A stretch of 64,000 nt of DNA from Nissolia schottii (lineage: Eukaryota > Streptophyta > Magnoliopsida > Fabales > Fabaceae), in NCBI GenBank assembly GCA_003254905.1, contig QANU01043359.1, positions 16,911 through 80,910 on the forward strand. Reading direction: 5' to 3'. Each line of letters opens with the position of its first letter. Position 1 is the first letter of the stretch. The position numbers and the translations under genes were made by a program. Under the pieces are notes generated by a model. The model saw only the letters and a program-made list of their open reading frames with translations. It ran no database searches and was not told the origin of the DNA. Shown here one piece after another: positions 12,373 through 24,735 of the stretch.

Positions 12373-13590
12373 GTAAGTCCATCTATAGTTGATAGTCAAA
12401 CAATTGGATGCTTTGTAACGGTTTTTCTTGGTCCAACATGCAAAGGGATCGAGTTTCTCTCTCAAGTTAATGCATTTTCTCGTGTAGTTCTTTCTTTACA
12501 ATCCTCATGTTTTTGCACCCCTTTTTCCTTAATGAATTCTTCTTCGATCAGAAAAGAGGGGAAAAGGAACTGTAAGTAATTTGATACTCTGCCAACAATG
12601 TCATATACACCAGTAGAAATATAAGCTGACATACCTGATTGAGAACTTCTGCTCTTCACAATTTCATTTTGTACCAAGAAGTAGAAACATGAATTATATT
12701 TTTGCTTCTGGGAGATTGGTTTGGTTGGAAAACTGCAAACAATAGTTGCCTTTTACGCCCTCATTGTGTCACTAAGATGGTTATGATATTGCAGATATCA
12801 ATACGATTGTGTTAATTGATAAATCATTAAATGTGATTTTCTTCTGTTTTATAACTTCTTAATTTAATTTAATTACTGCTTTCTTCTTCTAGGTTCTTGT
12901 GTTGGATATTCTGTCATACTATTGTTTGCAGTTGTTAGAATGCTTATGCTAGTCTAAATTTATTACCACACTTTTCTAGACTCATTATCATATGTAGCAC
13001 GCGTTGGAATATTAGTCAATTTTAGTTATGACTGTAGTTAATAGCTGTTAATTAGTTCTATAGTGAGTCCTTGATTGGCTTCTATACTTTATGCACTTAA
13101 GTAATACGGACTGTGTCAAAGTTAAACACAATTTATATCGAACACTCTTTTTCCACAGTATTTTTATTATTTGTCTGAATGAATTGTCCTTGTAATAGTA
13201 AATAATCAAAATTATAGAAAGCTTTAGTACTTATGGATCCATAAACGGTCAAACTAAGTTTTCTTAATACATGATGAAACATCAAAATGTCAAAAGGATC
13301 ATTTATGCCACTGTTGTTTTTCTTTATCTAGCCTGACCAGAATGTCCCGGAAACCATAGTGTTGTAATTGATTGCATGATATAAAAAATTGATGAAAACT
13401 ACTGCAATATGCAGAAAAGTAAGCAATTCATCACTCGGAATATTTTAAAATTATGGTTTATTGAGAATTTCCCGTGAAATTTGTCTGTTGAACCTCCATC
13501 AAAATTAGTCGTACTTTTTTTTTTTGGGATATGTGATGCACAGTAATCAGCAGTATAATTGCTAAATTGTTGGTTTGTTTCTCTTTTTAG

Positions 13591-16170
13591 GCACTCAAAA
13601 TGGTTTTGGAGAAAGAGACTTGATTAAAATTACCTCCAGATACAGTACAAATTGTCAGTTTTGCTGGACTTACTGGTGATGGCGCGCCCTTGATTTCTTT
13701 ATCAAATGGCAAGTCAACTAATGTTAGTGCAAACCATTCTGATAAACCACCAAACTTGGTTCACTCCAGTGCTAGGAAGACTGAGTTCTCAGATTGGATT
13801 AAAAGGGTTCACCTCAAGAAGTCACTCTTCACATTTCATTGAGGAAGATACTGCAGCACAAACGGGATCTTCTCTATGTTTGCTTAGGTGAGTTTCTTTA
13901 TTAGCAAAATCAACTACTGTGTTCTACTAAATTTTAATTATGTGTTGTCGTAACGGATTTATTGAGTTATTTTGTATGCCTGAAACATGTTAGGTCTATG
14001 GATAAATATGCTAGGCTTATGCAGAAACTAGAAGTGGTAAATGTTCAGTTCTTTAAGGTATGCTCTGTTTTGCCCTTAAATGGTTTGGACTTCTTTACCC
14101 TTATCCCCCCCCCCCCCGGGCCTTCCCCCTTATTTACAGCTTACAAGTATAAGTTTTGATTTTTCCTCTGAATTCTTTTTCCTGATTCAGTATATTGCTG
14201 TTGGAAATAGGCCAATCATTTGAGAATTTTTTTTCTATTTTATATATGAAACATTTGGTCAGATAAACACTAGTTCAACTGAAAAAAAAAAAAGAAAAAA
14301 ACTCATCCAGTTCTCTTAATTGTAAGTGGTCTAGTCAGTAGTGTATTACATTCTCAAGCATTGGTAGATAAATTCACTTTTTATTAATTATTAGTGGTAC
14401 AATGTAAGTCTGACCTGCAGATCGGCTGAGAACTGCCTTGTCCAGAATAAACCAAGACCGTGGCCGGTGGATGAAACCCCATTCCACATCTTTTGGTTCA
14501 CCATTTGTACATGCAGAGTTGACCCTGACAAGTTCTCCCGGCACAAATTTTGCTCACTCTTCCAGGAATTCATTGGTCTCAAGGCATTAATGTGAATTCA
14601 TCATCTATATGTTATAAATATGTGTCTATAACTAGATTATTGTGTTGCAGGAAAGATGCGTCGCTGTTGACACAATATCTCTTGTTGCTTAAATACTGAA
14701 GAGATCCAAATCTCGCCTCCAATCAATGCTTCTGCAAAGTAATACAACTGTGCTTGAGGATTTCTATGTGCATCTGGTATGTGGAATATTTGTTATTTTA
14801 GTTACAGAGGTTAGGCTCATGAAAATTAATAGTCAACTTTGTTGATCATTCAATGAAAATTTGATTCTATATTAATGATATGGCATAAGGAATTGATTTA
14901 CTTTGATGTGAAACCTGATGACGATATCCTGCTAATATTGAAATTTACAGTGATTTATATCTTTGCTTCTTGTAGGGATGGTATGGAAAGGGAAGTAAAG
15001 GAAACTGATTAGGATTCTCCAAAGTGAGATTCATTGTGAAGTCAGAAAGTGAGAGATTATCTACCTTAGATCATTTGGTGGAACTAACACAATGCACTCT
15101 ATTTTAGGAGTAGATAATTCTTTACTTTCTCACTTTAGAAGACCTTAATCCGAAGGAAATAGACCAAGGTAACTAAATTCGAGGCTAGACCACTTCCTTT
15201 CTCCTGAAGTGAAATCTTCTCGAACTATAGAAATAGGAAAGCACTGCCTGATTTGTAAAAATAAAAAATAAAAATTGTATTTTGGAGTGCCCTTAGCACA
15301 TATTATGCATACATGTGGTGTCATTGAACTTGCAGCCGTTGGTGGCTGACGTTACAACTGAGAAACTATTTATCATGGCTAAGGAATGTGTTACAGACTC
15401 CCAGCAACCGATTTGCCTAACCATAAGGGAAAGAAAATAATTCCTTTTCCCCATCACTATTCTAGAAGAAATAAGAGCAGATTAGGAGAGAATAAAATCT
15501 GATTTGTTTATTTGATTTGTTAGAAACAAATCAGGATTTGTTAGGGAAGAATAAATTAGTTGAGACAAATTAGGAAAGGAGGATTTTTAGGAGCAAATAA
15601 TGCTTAGTTCCTTGATTCCCTCCCATGGACTATTATAAGTGAGATCATGGGGAAGAGAAAAGTCATTCAGGACTTGAGTGGAATAGGAGGACCAAGAGAT
15701 CCTTAATTCCCAGATTATTTCTATTTTTCTGTTCATTAATTTTTAGCCCTTTTAGCCATTCTGTTTCGGTTCTGACTCAGAAATTCCATATTGGAATTTC
15801 TGCATTATTAAATAAAATCAGCACCATTTCAGCAAGTTTTTCCCATTGGTGCCAGTTCTTACAGAATGATTGATCAAACTTCCTTAAAACCCTTTTGTAG
15901 CCTTTTTTTTTTGGCCCCTTTGCATATACAATCGAGGTGTTTACTTCCCGTGGAAAATCATGTTTGGATTGGATTTTTAGGATTTTATTTTATCTGCTTG
16001 TATAGTTCTAATTGATTCAATTGTTTAACATTTTTTTAATATGAAAATGCTCAATATGGTTGACAATTATCTTTAACATATAACGATTTCTTTAGGTGGA
16101 TGTTGCTCCAAATCTTACAGAGCAGCATGTTAATAGGATAACGGCGAGACGACTACTGCACGTTAATGGG
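13591..16170 (+). pseudogene. VPS50: Captured VPS50/syndetin gene fragment (five exons)
   Basis: VPS50/syndetin is a subunit of the EARP tethering complex in endosome recycling. Five consecutive exon pieces keep splice-like edges: 13591-13887 (ALKMVLEKET, LKLPPDTVQIVSFAG), 13994-14057 (SMDKYARLMQKLEVVNVQFF), 14421-14580 (LRTALSRINQD), 14651-14776 (ERCVAVDTISLVA, SMLLQSNTTVLEDFYVHL) and 16096-16170 (VAPNLTEQHVNRITARRLLH). The copy is broken. A conserved Trp codon after EKET is TGA, the fourth exon has an in-frame TAA after SLVA, and the first exon is shifted in its second half. Both ends of the gene are missing. The retained intron structure argues for DNA-level capture and against a processed copy. 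The parent gene is not in this window. Confidence 0.85.
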
Positions 16171-17142
16171 TAAAAATGACTTCACATGGAAAAAGATGTG
16201 GAGGCTTCAAATGGAAAAAGATGAGTCGTTGTCCTTGAAGACATATCTTGGAGATAAAATCTTACATGAACCTTCCAAGTGAGAATAATACACATATTCT
16301 TGAATTATAGAGTGGTTTCTTTATTTCATGGAATGATTGATGGGCTGCTATAGTTTCCTATAGAAGCATTTGTTACTGTCAATGTATCTCAGATTTTTGG
16401 ATAAAATTCTCTAAATATTCTCCCTCCAACTTATTTATGAGACTATTACTATCTGTCATATGTCACTTAGTGGCCAAGGTATGTAAAATTATATTTAAAT
16501 TTTTTTGTCGTATTTTTAGGTTATCAACATTAGGTTTATTAGTTAGTTCAATTATAGGTTTATGGAACTTGAGTTTTTATGTTTTTACAAGATGATTAAG
16601 ACAATGCTCATGTGTAATTTTTGTTTTTATTGTAGAGTATTATAAATCTTTCTAAAGTACTTGACATTTTATGTAAGGAGTATATACTATGAATCTTTCT
16701 AAAATAATATGCTTGACATATGATAATATATTATGAATGATTTCTTGTACAATAATTTGTTTATAGCATTACATTAATTATTGTAGCATTGAAGCATTTG
16801 AAAAAGAGAATTTGATAGCAAAACAAATAAAATATAATTAAAAATAAAATTGAATTATAAAAAAAAAATTGAATTTACCCGTGGTTAAGAACGGTTGGTA
16901 AGGGAATACTCATTTTCAAAACATGGAAAATAGATGCGGTTGTAAATTGTTGCAATTTTGTTTTAGAACTTTTGAATAATAAATTTTGTGGTGGTTTAGA
17001 ACTGCCGCTAAATAAAATGAAAATTCAAATTTAAATCTTCGTAGCAGTTACAAATCGCCACTAAATTTTCAGAGCACTTGGCGGCCGTTATTCCTGTGGC
17101 TGCGATGAATTGCCGCGATTTGCTTATTTTCTTATAGTGAAC

Positions 17143-18235
17143 CCACAATGCCATTTGAAGCAATTCCACATGACTAGCAAGATGATGAGGCCCCATGGCA
17201 TTACCTCAGAAAGTGTGAAACTCAAGGCCTTTCCTTTCTCCTTGGAAGGAGGGACTCGTGATTGGTACTTCAGCATTCCACATCATGCTGTTAACAGATG
17301 GATTGGGATGAAGAAGCTCTTCCTCGAGAAGTATTTCCCTATCAGCAGAGCCTTTTCCATTAAGAAGGAGATTTTTGGCATTAAGCAGAAAGGTGATAAT
17401 TCCCTTAGTGAGTGTTGGGAGTGGTTCATGGGGTTATGTGACTTGTGCCCACCATGGGTGCACTGAATTGCAGGTCATTGACTACTTTAATGAAGGGCTC
17501 AATTATGTGTAAAGGAAGTGGATTAACACTTTTGTAGGTGGACAATTGATGAATCATAAGACACTTGAAGAAGCTCGAGAACTCATCAATGAGATGACAG
17601 AGAACACACAATACGATACTAAGGCTAACAGACCAACCAAATGAGTGTTTGAGGTAACAAGTAGAACAAGATCAAGTGAGGTGGCAGCTTTGAACTAGAA
17701 GGTGGACAAGTTAACCAAATTAGTGGGGGCAATGGCCATGGGACTAAAATCTCAAGCCACAATTTCCAACATCAAGTGCTGCCACTATCTTGGAGAATCT
17801 TATCCACCGGAGTAGTGCCCCAACCTTCGTGAAGAATCATCTATAGTTGTTGTTAAGTTCTGAAGGAAACCAAACCATCGGTCAAACCAACCAAGGTTGA
17901 ATCCATAAAACAACACTTACAACCCTGGTTGGAAGGACAACCAAGCCTTTAGGTAGAATAATAACTCTAATGTGGTCAACCCCCGACCCCAAGTCAAGCT
18001 ACCGTAACAACAACGCTATGTGCCTCCTCCATAAAGGCAACAACAAGTTCAATAGTTACCTACCCGCCCTCAAGTTGCACTACTTCAAGCACCACCAGCT
18101 CCTAACACCACCTCACTTATACAATAAATAGCGATGATAATGTAGGATAATCAGGGGAAGACTGACAACACCATGCAAGAAAGTCAAAGAGCTATGCAAG
18201 AGATGAGGAACGAGATCAATTATCTGAAGAGTTAG
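17143..18235 (+). mobile_element. Fossil gag, second part (Tat/Athila-type)
   Basis: The retrotransposon gag domain is recognisable from motifs such as KLKAFPFSLEGGTRDWY and NSLSECWEWFMGL. It resumes at the right edge of the CACTA element and runs to a long-LTR fragment at 18239. Downstream the protein signal fades into a Pro- and Gln-rich stretch. It is degraded, and no protease, reverse transcriptase or integrase region was recognised nearby. Confidence 0.75.
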
Positions 18236-18238
18236 TAG

Positions 18239-19080
18239 TGTAACTATAACACGCTAGCTAGCTATTTACGCTCAAGTCGTAAATAACACTCACTAGTTGT
18301 TACCTTTCGGCTTTGTTACTTTTAGACTTACTTTTGAAAATATATTTAGTTGTAAAATTATGGACCAATTTAAAACTTTTCTCATTTGGATAGTCCTTGG
18401 TCATGAAAACGTGAGTCATACTCGTACACGATGAATTCGTACTAACTAAGCAACTCATACACTAAGGAGACCCTTCATAATCCTACTCAACATATAGTCA
18501 TTTATCATAAAACATACACATTAAGTGGTCACGGGGTTTACATATGTCATGATACACACACACACACACATCAATTATAACCACGCATGGGACCTATAGT
18601 GTAGCTACTCCCACCGACCCATGCGACAAAAGAAACATGTATAAAAAGCTTAATACTGCTAAGCTATCTACTAACTACGGCATAAGCATGCCCTACGTAA
18701 GCTCCAGACCTCATAAATGACATTTCCCACTCTTGCCACTACAAAAATATGAACTTGCTGCCACGCATGCTCCCTAGGATGTCTTGTCGGCTCATCATGG
18801 TAACCTTGAATGATAAGCGAGCGGGGAAGGAGAATTTGTGTTCTCAGTGGATAACCTGTGGGATACTTAATTATGTCTGCTCATAGTTCCCCTGCTCAGG
18901 AGATCTCTAGGTGTCGTGCATAAAGTATAGGTGTTTCTTATTTGTTATTAATGTAAACTAGTCTTGAACGACCTTATCCATAATTTTCTAAGTGAGGGGA
19001 AATCTTGTGATGTCTGATCACGTATGACTGTGCTTTTCTGAATACAGAGAAAAATAACTCGTGATATTAAATCACTTAGG
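18239..19080 (-). mobile_element. Fossil long LTR fragment, family L
   Basis: Starts with TGTAACTATAACACGCTAGC and follows the outer end of the solo LTR at 7197 for about 840 bp. Shared landmarks include a block with TTCTCAGTGG and CAGGAGATCTCTAGGTG. It breaks off near 19080, so the U3 side is missing. Confidence 0.65.
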
Positions 19081-19561
19081 GTGGGAGATTTTTTATTTTA
19101 TCAAATTTTTGCATGCTTAGGGTAGTTTTTTTTTACTTTGTTTATGTGTGCAATATGTGTGAAATTTATGAGTAGATGCAATTTTGGATTAGTTAATGGT
19201 TGACCTATGAAATGTGAATTGTTTCTTATTATTATATATGTTTGGACATTATGTTTGATTGAGAATTTAATATATCTTGGCATGTTTTGATCGATTGGAT
19301 GAAATTACCATGTGAGATTTTGAGTCTTTATTAGGATGACAACATTATACGCCATACCATTTCTTTGGTGTATGCACACTTACTAGAGATCAAGTCTAGA
19401 ACTTACCTGATTCTTTGCATAGCACTTTCGCCATTATTCATGACATATGACATGATTAAGGCATTCCTTGTAATTTATCTTGGATATCCATATTATCCTA
19501 CCTTGAATGTTTGACCCTTCTTAGCCCATTTGAGTCATTTAGCCTTTTTGTTGATTGTTAG
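19081..19561 (+). mobile_element. Possible 3' internal region of the Tat/Athila-type fossil
   Basis: Non-coding stretch with a block near 19520-19555 (CTTAGCCCATTTGAGTC) like the region after integrase in Tat/Athila elements. If this is the same element as the gag at 7059-18235, its pol has been lost. The link is inferred. Confidence 0.3.
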
Positions 19562-20311
19562 TGTAACACCCCACTTTTTCGCTATTCTAAGCATTGTCTT
19601 AGAATGCTGTCTGCCAAGTTTGACATGTATTATTATTTATATATTAGTTGAACCATACAACCACTGTAACATCCCGTTTTTTCCTTAAGAAGAATTTCGC
19701 GTAATTAATACATACGGGCCAATTATTTAGACTGAAAAATTAAATTATAAAATTTAATTCCTAAAATTATCAGTCAAAATAATGGTTTCGCGAACTCACG
19801 AAATTTCGCGAGATCCAGACCGATTTTCGGTCGTCGTCAAAATTTAATTACGTATCAAAGGTAACCGTAAAATACACTTTTACGAAAGAAAAATTACGAG
19901 TACCTTAGGTTAAATTAAATTCCATATTTTAAGTGTTTGTATGATGTGTTTTTATGTTTAGATAATTTTTATGTTATCCATTAATTTTTCGCGTATGTGG
20001 TCATACATGTACACAGACAGTTAACGACCAAACACGACCAAATACGTAACAATTTTTGGGAGAAAAACCCCCACTCACCAGCTGTACACACATACACGGC
20101 CATGCCCTCCCCAAAAACCCACAAACCACTCTCTTACACAACCTTACCTTAGGCCATACTTAGCACTATTCACACCTTATCCCATCATGTCATCCTTTAA
20201 TCACTTTAACTTATTTTTCTCCCAAAATTCCCTTCAAAACCAAGCTCCCTCTTCAGTTTTGGAGAAAAATCTTCATCTCCCAAACTCTCAAGAAAACACA
20301 CTAGCATACAC
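19562..20311 (+). mobile_element. Fossil long LTR ends, nested starts at 19562 and 19665
   Basis: TGTAACACCCC at 19562 and TGTAACATCCCG at 19665 are two LTR termini. The second (to 20311) resembles, in inverted form, the U3 end at 24016 over several hundred bases (for example ATTATTTAGACTGAAAAAT). It is cut by the next terminus at 20312. Confidence 0.6.
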
Positions 20312-20880
20312 TGTAACATCCCACTTTTTCCTTAGTAAAGATTTCGCATAATAAATAGATATACAAGTAATATAATTAGACCAGAATTTTAAATCTCAAT
20401 TTTATTTCCTAACAATGCCAAACAAGGTAATAGTTCGCGATTTTGAGAAAATCCGCAGACATCGGATTAATTACCTTTCGTCACCGAAATTTAATTGCGC
20501 ATCAAAGGTATCTATAAAGAACACTTTTATGAAAATAAATTTACAAATACCCTAGATGAACTTAAATTCCTCATTAAAAAAATTAGTAGATCACGATAGT
20601 GTGATCGGAATATTTTTAGGACACCCGTACACAAAGTACACGAACAACTAACGACCAAACACGATCAGAATTTGATGTCCAATTTGAAGAAGCAAAGCCA
20701 TGGCCACAAGTGAGAGATTTCTCATGGCCAAGGGGGAAGCACACACACACACTTGACCAAGTCAAAGGTCAAAGATGACAAAGCAAATCAACCATGCTTA
20801 TTCTTAATTGGTCTTATCCTATTTTCTTTTCTTTTTCATTTATTTTTGGGCTAAAATTTAGCCAAAAATCGGACATATAA
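20312..20880 (+). mobile_element. Fossil long LTR, U3 part in plus orientation
   Basis: Begins TGTAACATCCC and matches, as an inverted copy, the U3 of the LTR that ends at 41233. Shared blocks include AAATAAATTTACAAATACC and AAATTAGTAGATCACGATAG. It stops just short of where the TATA box would lie and is joined to an oppositely oriented LTR body. Confidence 0.65.
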
Positions 20881-22822
20881 TACAAACGATAGAGCCCTGG
20901 GCTTAATGATTACTAATCAAACCTAAAACAATCAAACAGGCAAACAAACGTACGGTCCATCACATATAAACCAAATTTTACATAAGTGCTACAATATCTG
21001 ACATATACATATCATGTCTGTTAAAATACAATATCTGACTACAAAACTTAAGGGCTAACTGGTACCCTACTCCTTTAGCCCCTACCAAACTTCTTCCTGA
21101 TCGGTCTGCTTCGGTTCGCCTGTTTCACGAAATAGCCCTTTACTGCTCCTCCTACTGCTCTGCAGATTCCTCGTCGTAAGTTCATGGAGTCATAAACGAG
21201 TGAGGGTGAGAACGTTGCATTCTCAGTGGGATACCTTTAGTGGGGGGGGGGGTTCTTACTACTTTGGTTATGATCCAAGCCACTCAGGAGATCTCTAAGT
21301 GTCATACATACTAAATTCTCTACTGATTATTACCATTCGTCCTAGTCCTGACTAGCTTTATCTAGTTTACTAGGTGATTGGGGACCTCTAAGCTTTACAT
21401 TACCTAGGGATGTGTGCTTGTTAACTTTGTTCGCTCGAGTCTCGTGATGTTAGATCACATACTCACTTCGTCTGGTATCATTCATATAGACCGTCTCGTG
21501 AGCCCTCTTGACGGTAACTGATATTGTATACATACTTACATGCATACATACATATATACATACATCACATATCTTATGCATGAAGAGATCTGGGATCCTA
21601 TTACGCGCCTAGTGGCTGCGTCCTTCTTGTTACATTAAGTCCGCCTCCTTTGTAGCTGTGGTCGTTCAGCTACAACCTGTTTCTGCTTCCGTATTGTTGA
21701 CGACCAGGCAGCGCTATAACCTGAGTAGTAGCTAACCATGATTGCACGATGGCATAATTCATCGATAAACGGTAGGGAATAACCATCCAACTCGTGGGAT
21801 GGCGAGGGGCCTGCTCTATCGACACAACCAGGAGTGGACTCGTGCTTTCCTCGGTCTGCCTTATTGACGCAACTGGGAGGGTACTTTCTGGCATGCCCTA
21901 TCGACGCTACCAGAAATGTACTTTCACTTGCTGGAATGCCCTATCGACGCTACCATAAGTGTACTTCTTAACATTCTTTGGGACTTGTGACGTCACGTCC
22001 TTGAGTATTTATCTTTTCTTTCTTAACATAAACATAAAATCAGGTCAATGCCTGCGTGAAATCATTAACTAATCCATCTTGTGGGACTGGCAAGGGGTTT
22101 ATCCGTAGATGCGCCAAGAGAAGGGATAGTCCTAATCATATAACCATGTACTTTCTTTAAGGTACACCGGACCCTCGGTGGTCGGAACCTTCTTAAGATA
22201 TCACATTTTCCCTAAGATTCAATTATGGTCTTTAAGACATTAGGTGATCACTTCATAATTATCTACAGTCGTCCTAAAGCCCTAATGACGACTGAGTCCT
22301 CATGATGCATGTTATTTCACATGCAATACATAATTCCATAATCGTTTCCGTCAATCCATATCAGTATAAGGGTCTAGTGCTTGTTGGAATATGTGGGCAA
22401 GCTAAAAAACCTTGGTCATTCGAATGACCTATCAACAATCATTCTAATGACAAAGAAATTTGGCTCTCGGGTTGAAAAATTCATGAGTCATTCGAATGAC
22501 CTAGCTTAGAATGACATGAAAATTTTGCTCTTATTTCATATATATCTTTCATTCATCAAATCTAATATATATATTGATCATACACACTAACACATATAAT
22601 CACATCTTCACTCGCAATCTTTTACCCTTTAATTCATGTTAACATTCTTCATTCTACTTTATATATTATGTCACTAAATTTCATTACTCTTTATTATGTA
22701 ATTCAATCATCTTCATATGAATATTCACTATATTATTAATTCTTACAATTCATTACCCATCTATCATCACATATTGATTTTATCTTGTTGTTTTTATTCT
22801 ATATTATACTATAAATTTACAA

Positions 22823-22870
<48 letters not shown>

Positions 22871-24016
22871 CTATATGTTNTTCTCCATCATATCTTTACT
22901 TATTATATATATACATCTATATTTAACTCTTTTTCACTCTATAATATATTTAAATCCTCTTTGTAATTAATTTATTTGTATTCGAACTTGTTTTCGTTTA
23001 TTAATTATATAGGTTCTTTTTCCAATCTATGTTTCCTCATTGAAAATCATTAATGCTTCCCACATGTTCCAACAATCACTATTAACTAAGTATTTTCAAC
23101 TTTAAAATTACACAAAATCATTCATGCATCATAATAACTATATTTTCTACTACGATAATAATCATATTTTCTAATAATCATAATAACCGTATTTTTTACA
23201 TAATATCTACTACGTTATATTTTCCTATAGTACACGCACAACACATCAAAGTCACCAAGGAGGTGAATAAGCTAGGGTTACCACTTCTTAAGCGTGTCGG
23301 TTGATAGTGAAAGTTGTGAGAAAGTGTTCCCACGAGCATTAGTGCGATCCCACTATTTTTCTTGGTTCCGACAGCGTAACAACAGAGTGCACGAATGGAA
23401 TAGATGTATATGGAAGACAGATGAAAATTTGCAAAGTGAGAAACAATTAGTCACGGAGTGGCCATATATATAGTAATCCTAAGGCGGTTTGCCTTTGTTA
23501 CTATTTATTATTAAATTATTTATTTTATTTTTTATTTTTTTATTTTCATTAAAGTTTACTTCAGGATAGCCATACAAGATAAGCTTGCAGGCAAATCCCT
23601 TTGGTTTGTGTGCATATAAGTGAGCCGTGGCTGATGGCCAAGGCTTTCTTTAATTTCTGATCACGTTTGATCGTATTTGGTCATTAATTATTCGCGTACG
23701 GATATTCTAAAAATATTCTGAACATACCATCGGGATCTACTAATTTTTTTTATCAGGAGTTTAAGTCCAGTCAAGGTATTCGTAAATTTATTTTCATAAT
23801 AGTGTATTTTACGTATACCTTTGGGTCGTAATTAAATTTTAGTGATGGTTGAAAATCGACCCAAATCTCGTGAAATTCCGCGAGATTGTGGAACCATTAT
23901 TTTGACTGGTATTTTGCAGAAATCAATTTTATAATTAAATTTTTCAGTCTAAATAATTGGCTCGTATTTATTTATTATGCGAAATCTTTGTAAGGGGTGA
24001 AAATCGGGATGTTACA
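20881..24016 (-). mobile_element. Fossil long LTR, family L, minus orientation
   Basis: A 3.1 kb LTR body ending GGGATGTTACA at 24016. The TATATATA element (minus strand, near 23470) lies about 546 bp from that end, the same spacing as in the LTRs ending at 10221 and 41233. Blocks at 21190-21400 and 21770-22200 match the fragments at 38740 and 48840. The far end is missing and replaced by the head-to-head U3 at 20312. It has an (AT)n tract at 22829-22868, and base 22880 is N. The flanking 5-mers do not match, so no single-insertion TSD could be assigned. Confidence 0.65.
22829..22868. repeat. (AT)n microsatellite
   Basis: About 20 AT dinucleotides inside the long LTR, followed 12 bases later by an N at 22880. 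Sequencing slippage or a gap is likely here. Confidence 0.95.
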
Positions 24017-24735
24017 ATCAGGGCCCTGTGCCCTGAAATAACTGGCCTTTTGCATGGTTCATTCAATGACCCTTGTAAATGGATCAGAGTAAATTCCTTT
24101 AGTACTGGGTAAATGTTAGCACAATTCTTTTAAATCATTATTAATTTATTTCATTAATATGGTTTAATTGCTATATGTTTTTGTACTACATTCAGGTGAC
24201 TCCAGGAGGTAGTAATAAGCTAGTAGAGACGATCAAGAAATTATATGATCATCTTGTACCATATTGGACGGCTATTGTGAGCAGGGTGAACAAACAAGCA
24301 GCAACAGAAGGAGCTGCGTTGCTGCAAGCTGCAGCTGTGACTGAAGTGGCGCGAAAATCAGTTATGCAGCTGCTATGCTGTTATTTAATTCAATTGCATT
24401 GTAAATGTATTTAATGTAAATTTGCTTGTAATTTCATTTGAATTTCTAACAAACTTGTATTCAGTAGCCTTGTATATATTTGCAGCTCGGCTGCATTATT
24501 GAATAAGAGATTCAATTCAACCATTCACATTGTTCTTGCCTCTCGCTATTTTCTCTCATTTTCTTGGCTACACTTCTGCCATGGATCTTGAACTGATGTT
24601 GGTCCAAGATTTTCACAGCTATTCTCCCAGAACAAAGGAGGTGTTACTATAATTCTTTCAAAGTAGAATTACATTAATTTAAGAGTACATGGTTAGTGTA
24701 TTTGTTGTTTATTGTTTTTGTATGAGTAGAAGTAC
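24017..24735 (+). other. Unassigned region with an orphan coding-like stretch
   Basis: At 24193-24368 the plus strand reads a protein-like sequence after a CATTCAG acceptor: VTPGGSNKLVETIKKLYDHL, then VPYWTAIVSRVNKQ and an Ala-rich tail. Just before it, 24023-24110 could encode a second exon-like piece (ALCPEITGLLHGSF). Downstream, 24400-24530 is a leader- or LTR-like sequence. I do not recognise the protein. It may be a gene fragment carried by the neighbouring CACTA element. Confidence 0.35.

Larger units (their letters stand above)
10244..17139 (+). mobile_element. CACTA (En/Spm-type) DNA transposon carrying host gene fragments
   Basis: A 6,896-bp element. The left terminus CACTACAAGAAAAGAAG is matched in inverted form by the right terminus ending TTTTCTTATAGTG at 17139. 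A 3-bp target repeat AAC flanks it (10241-10243 and 17140-17142), as expected for CACTA elements. I found no transposase, so it is non-autonomous. Instead it holds exon fragments of an LRR receptor kinase (about 11761-12115) and of VPS50/syndetin (13591-16170), both in plus orientation and both decayed. The left part (10400-10800) is CT-rich. An imperfect hairpin lies near 15010-15150, and about 15280-15860 resembles another small insertion. The element sits inside the gag of the Tat/Athila fossil. Confidence 0.9.

Noticed and set aside
22717-22926. 69-codon ORF over the (AT)n tract
   Set aside because: Low-complexity Ile/Tyr translation of a microsatellite containing an N.
20312-24016. A DNA transposon with long terminal inverted repeats
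   Set aside because: The termini are TG...CA, a related complete copy at 7197-10221 has a 5-bp TSD, and U3-type promoter spacing is kept. These fit LTRs placed head to head better.
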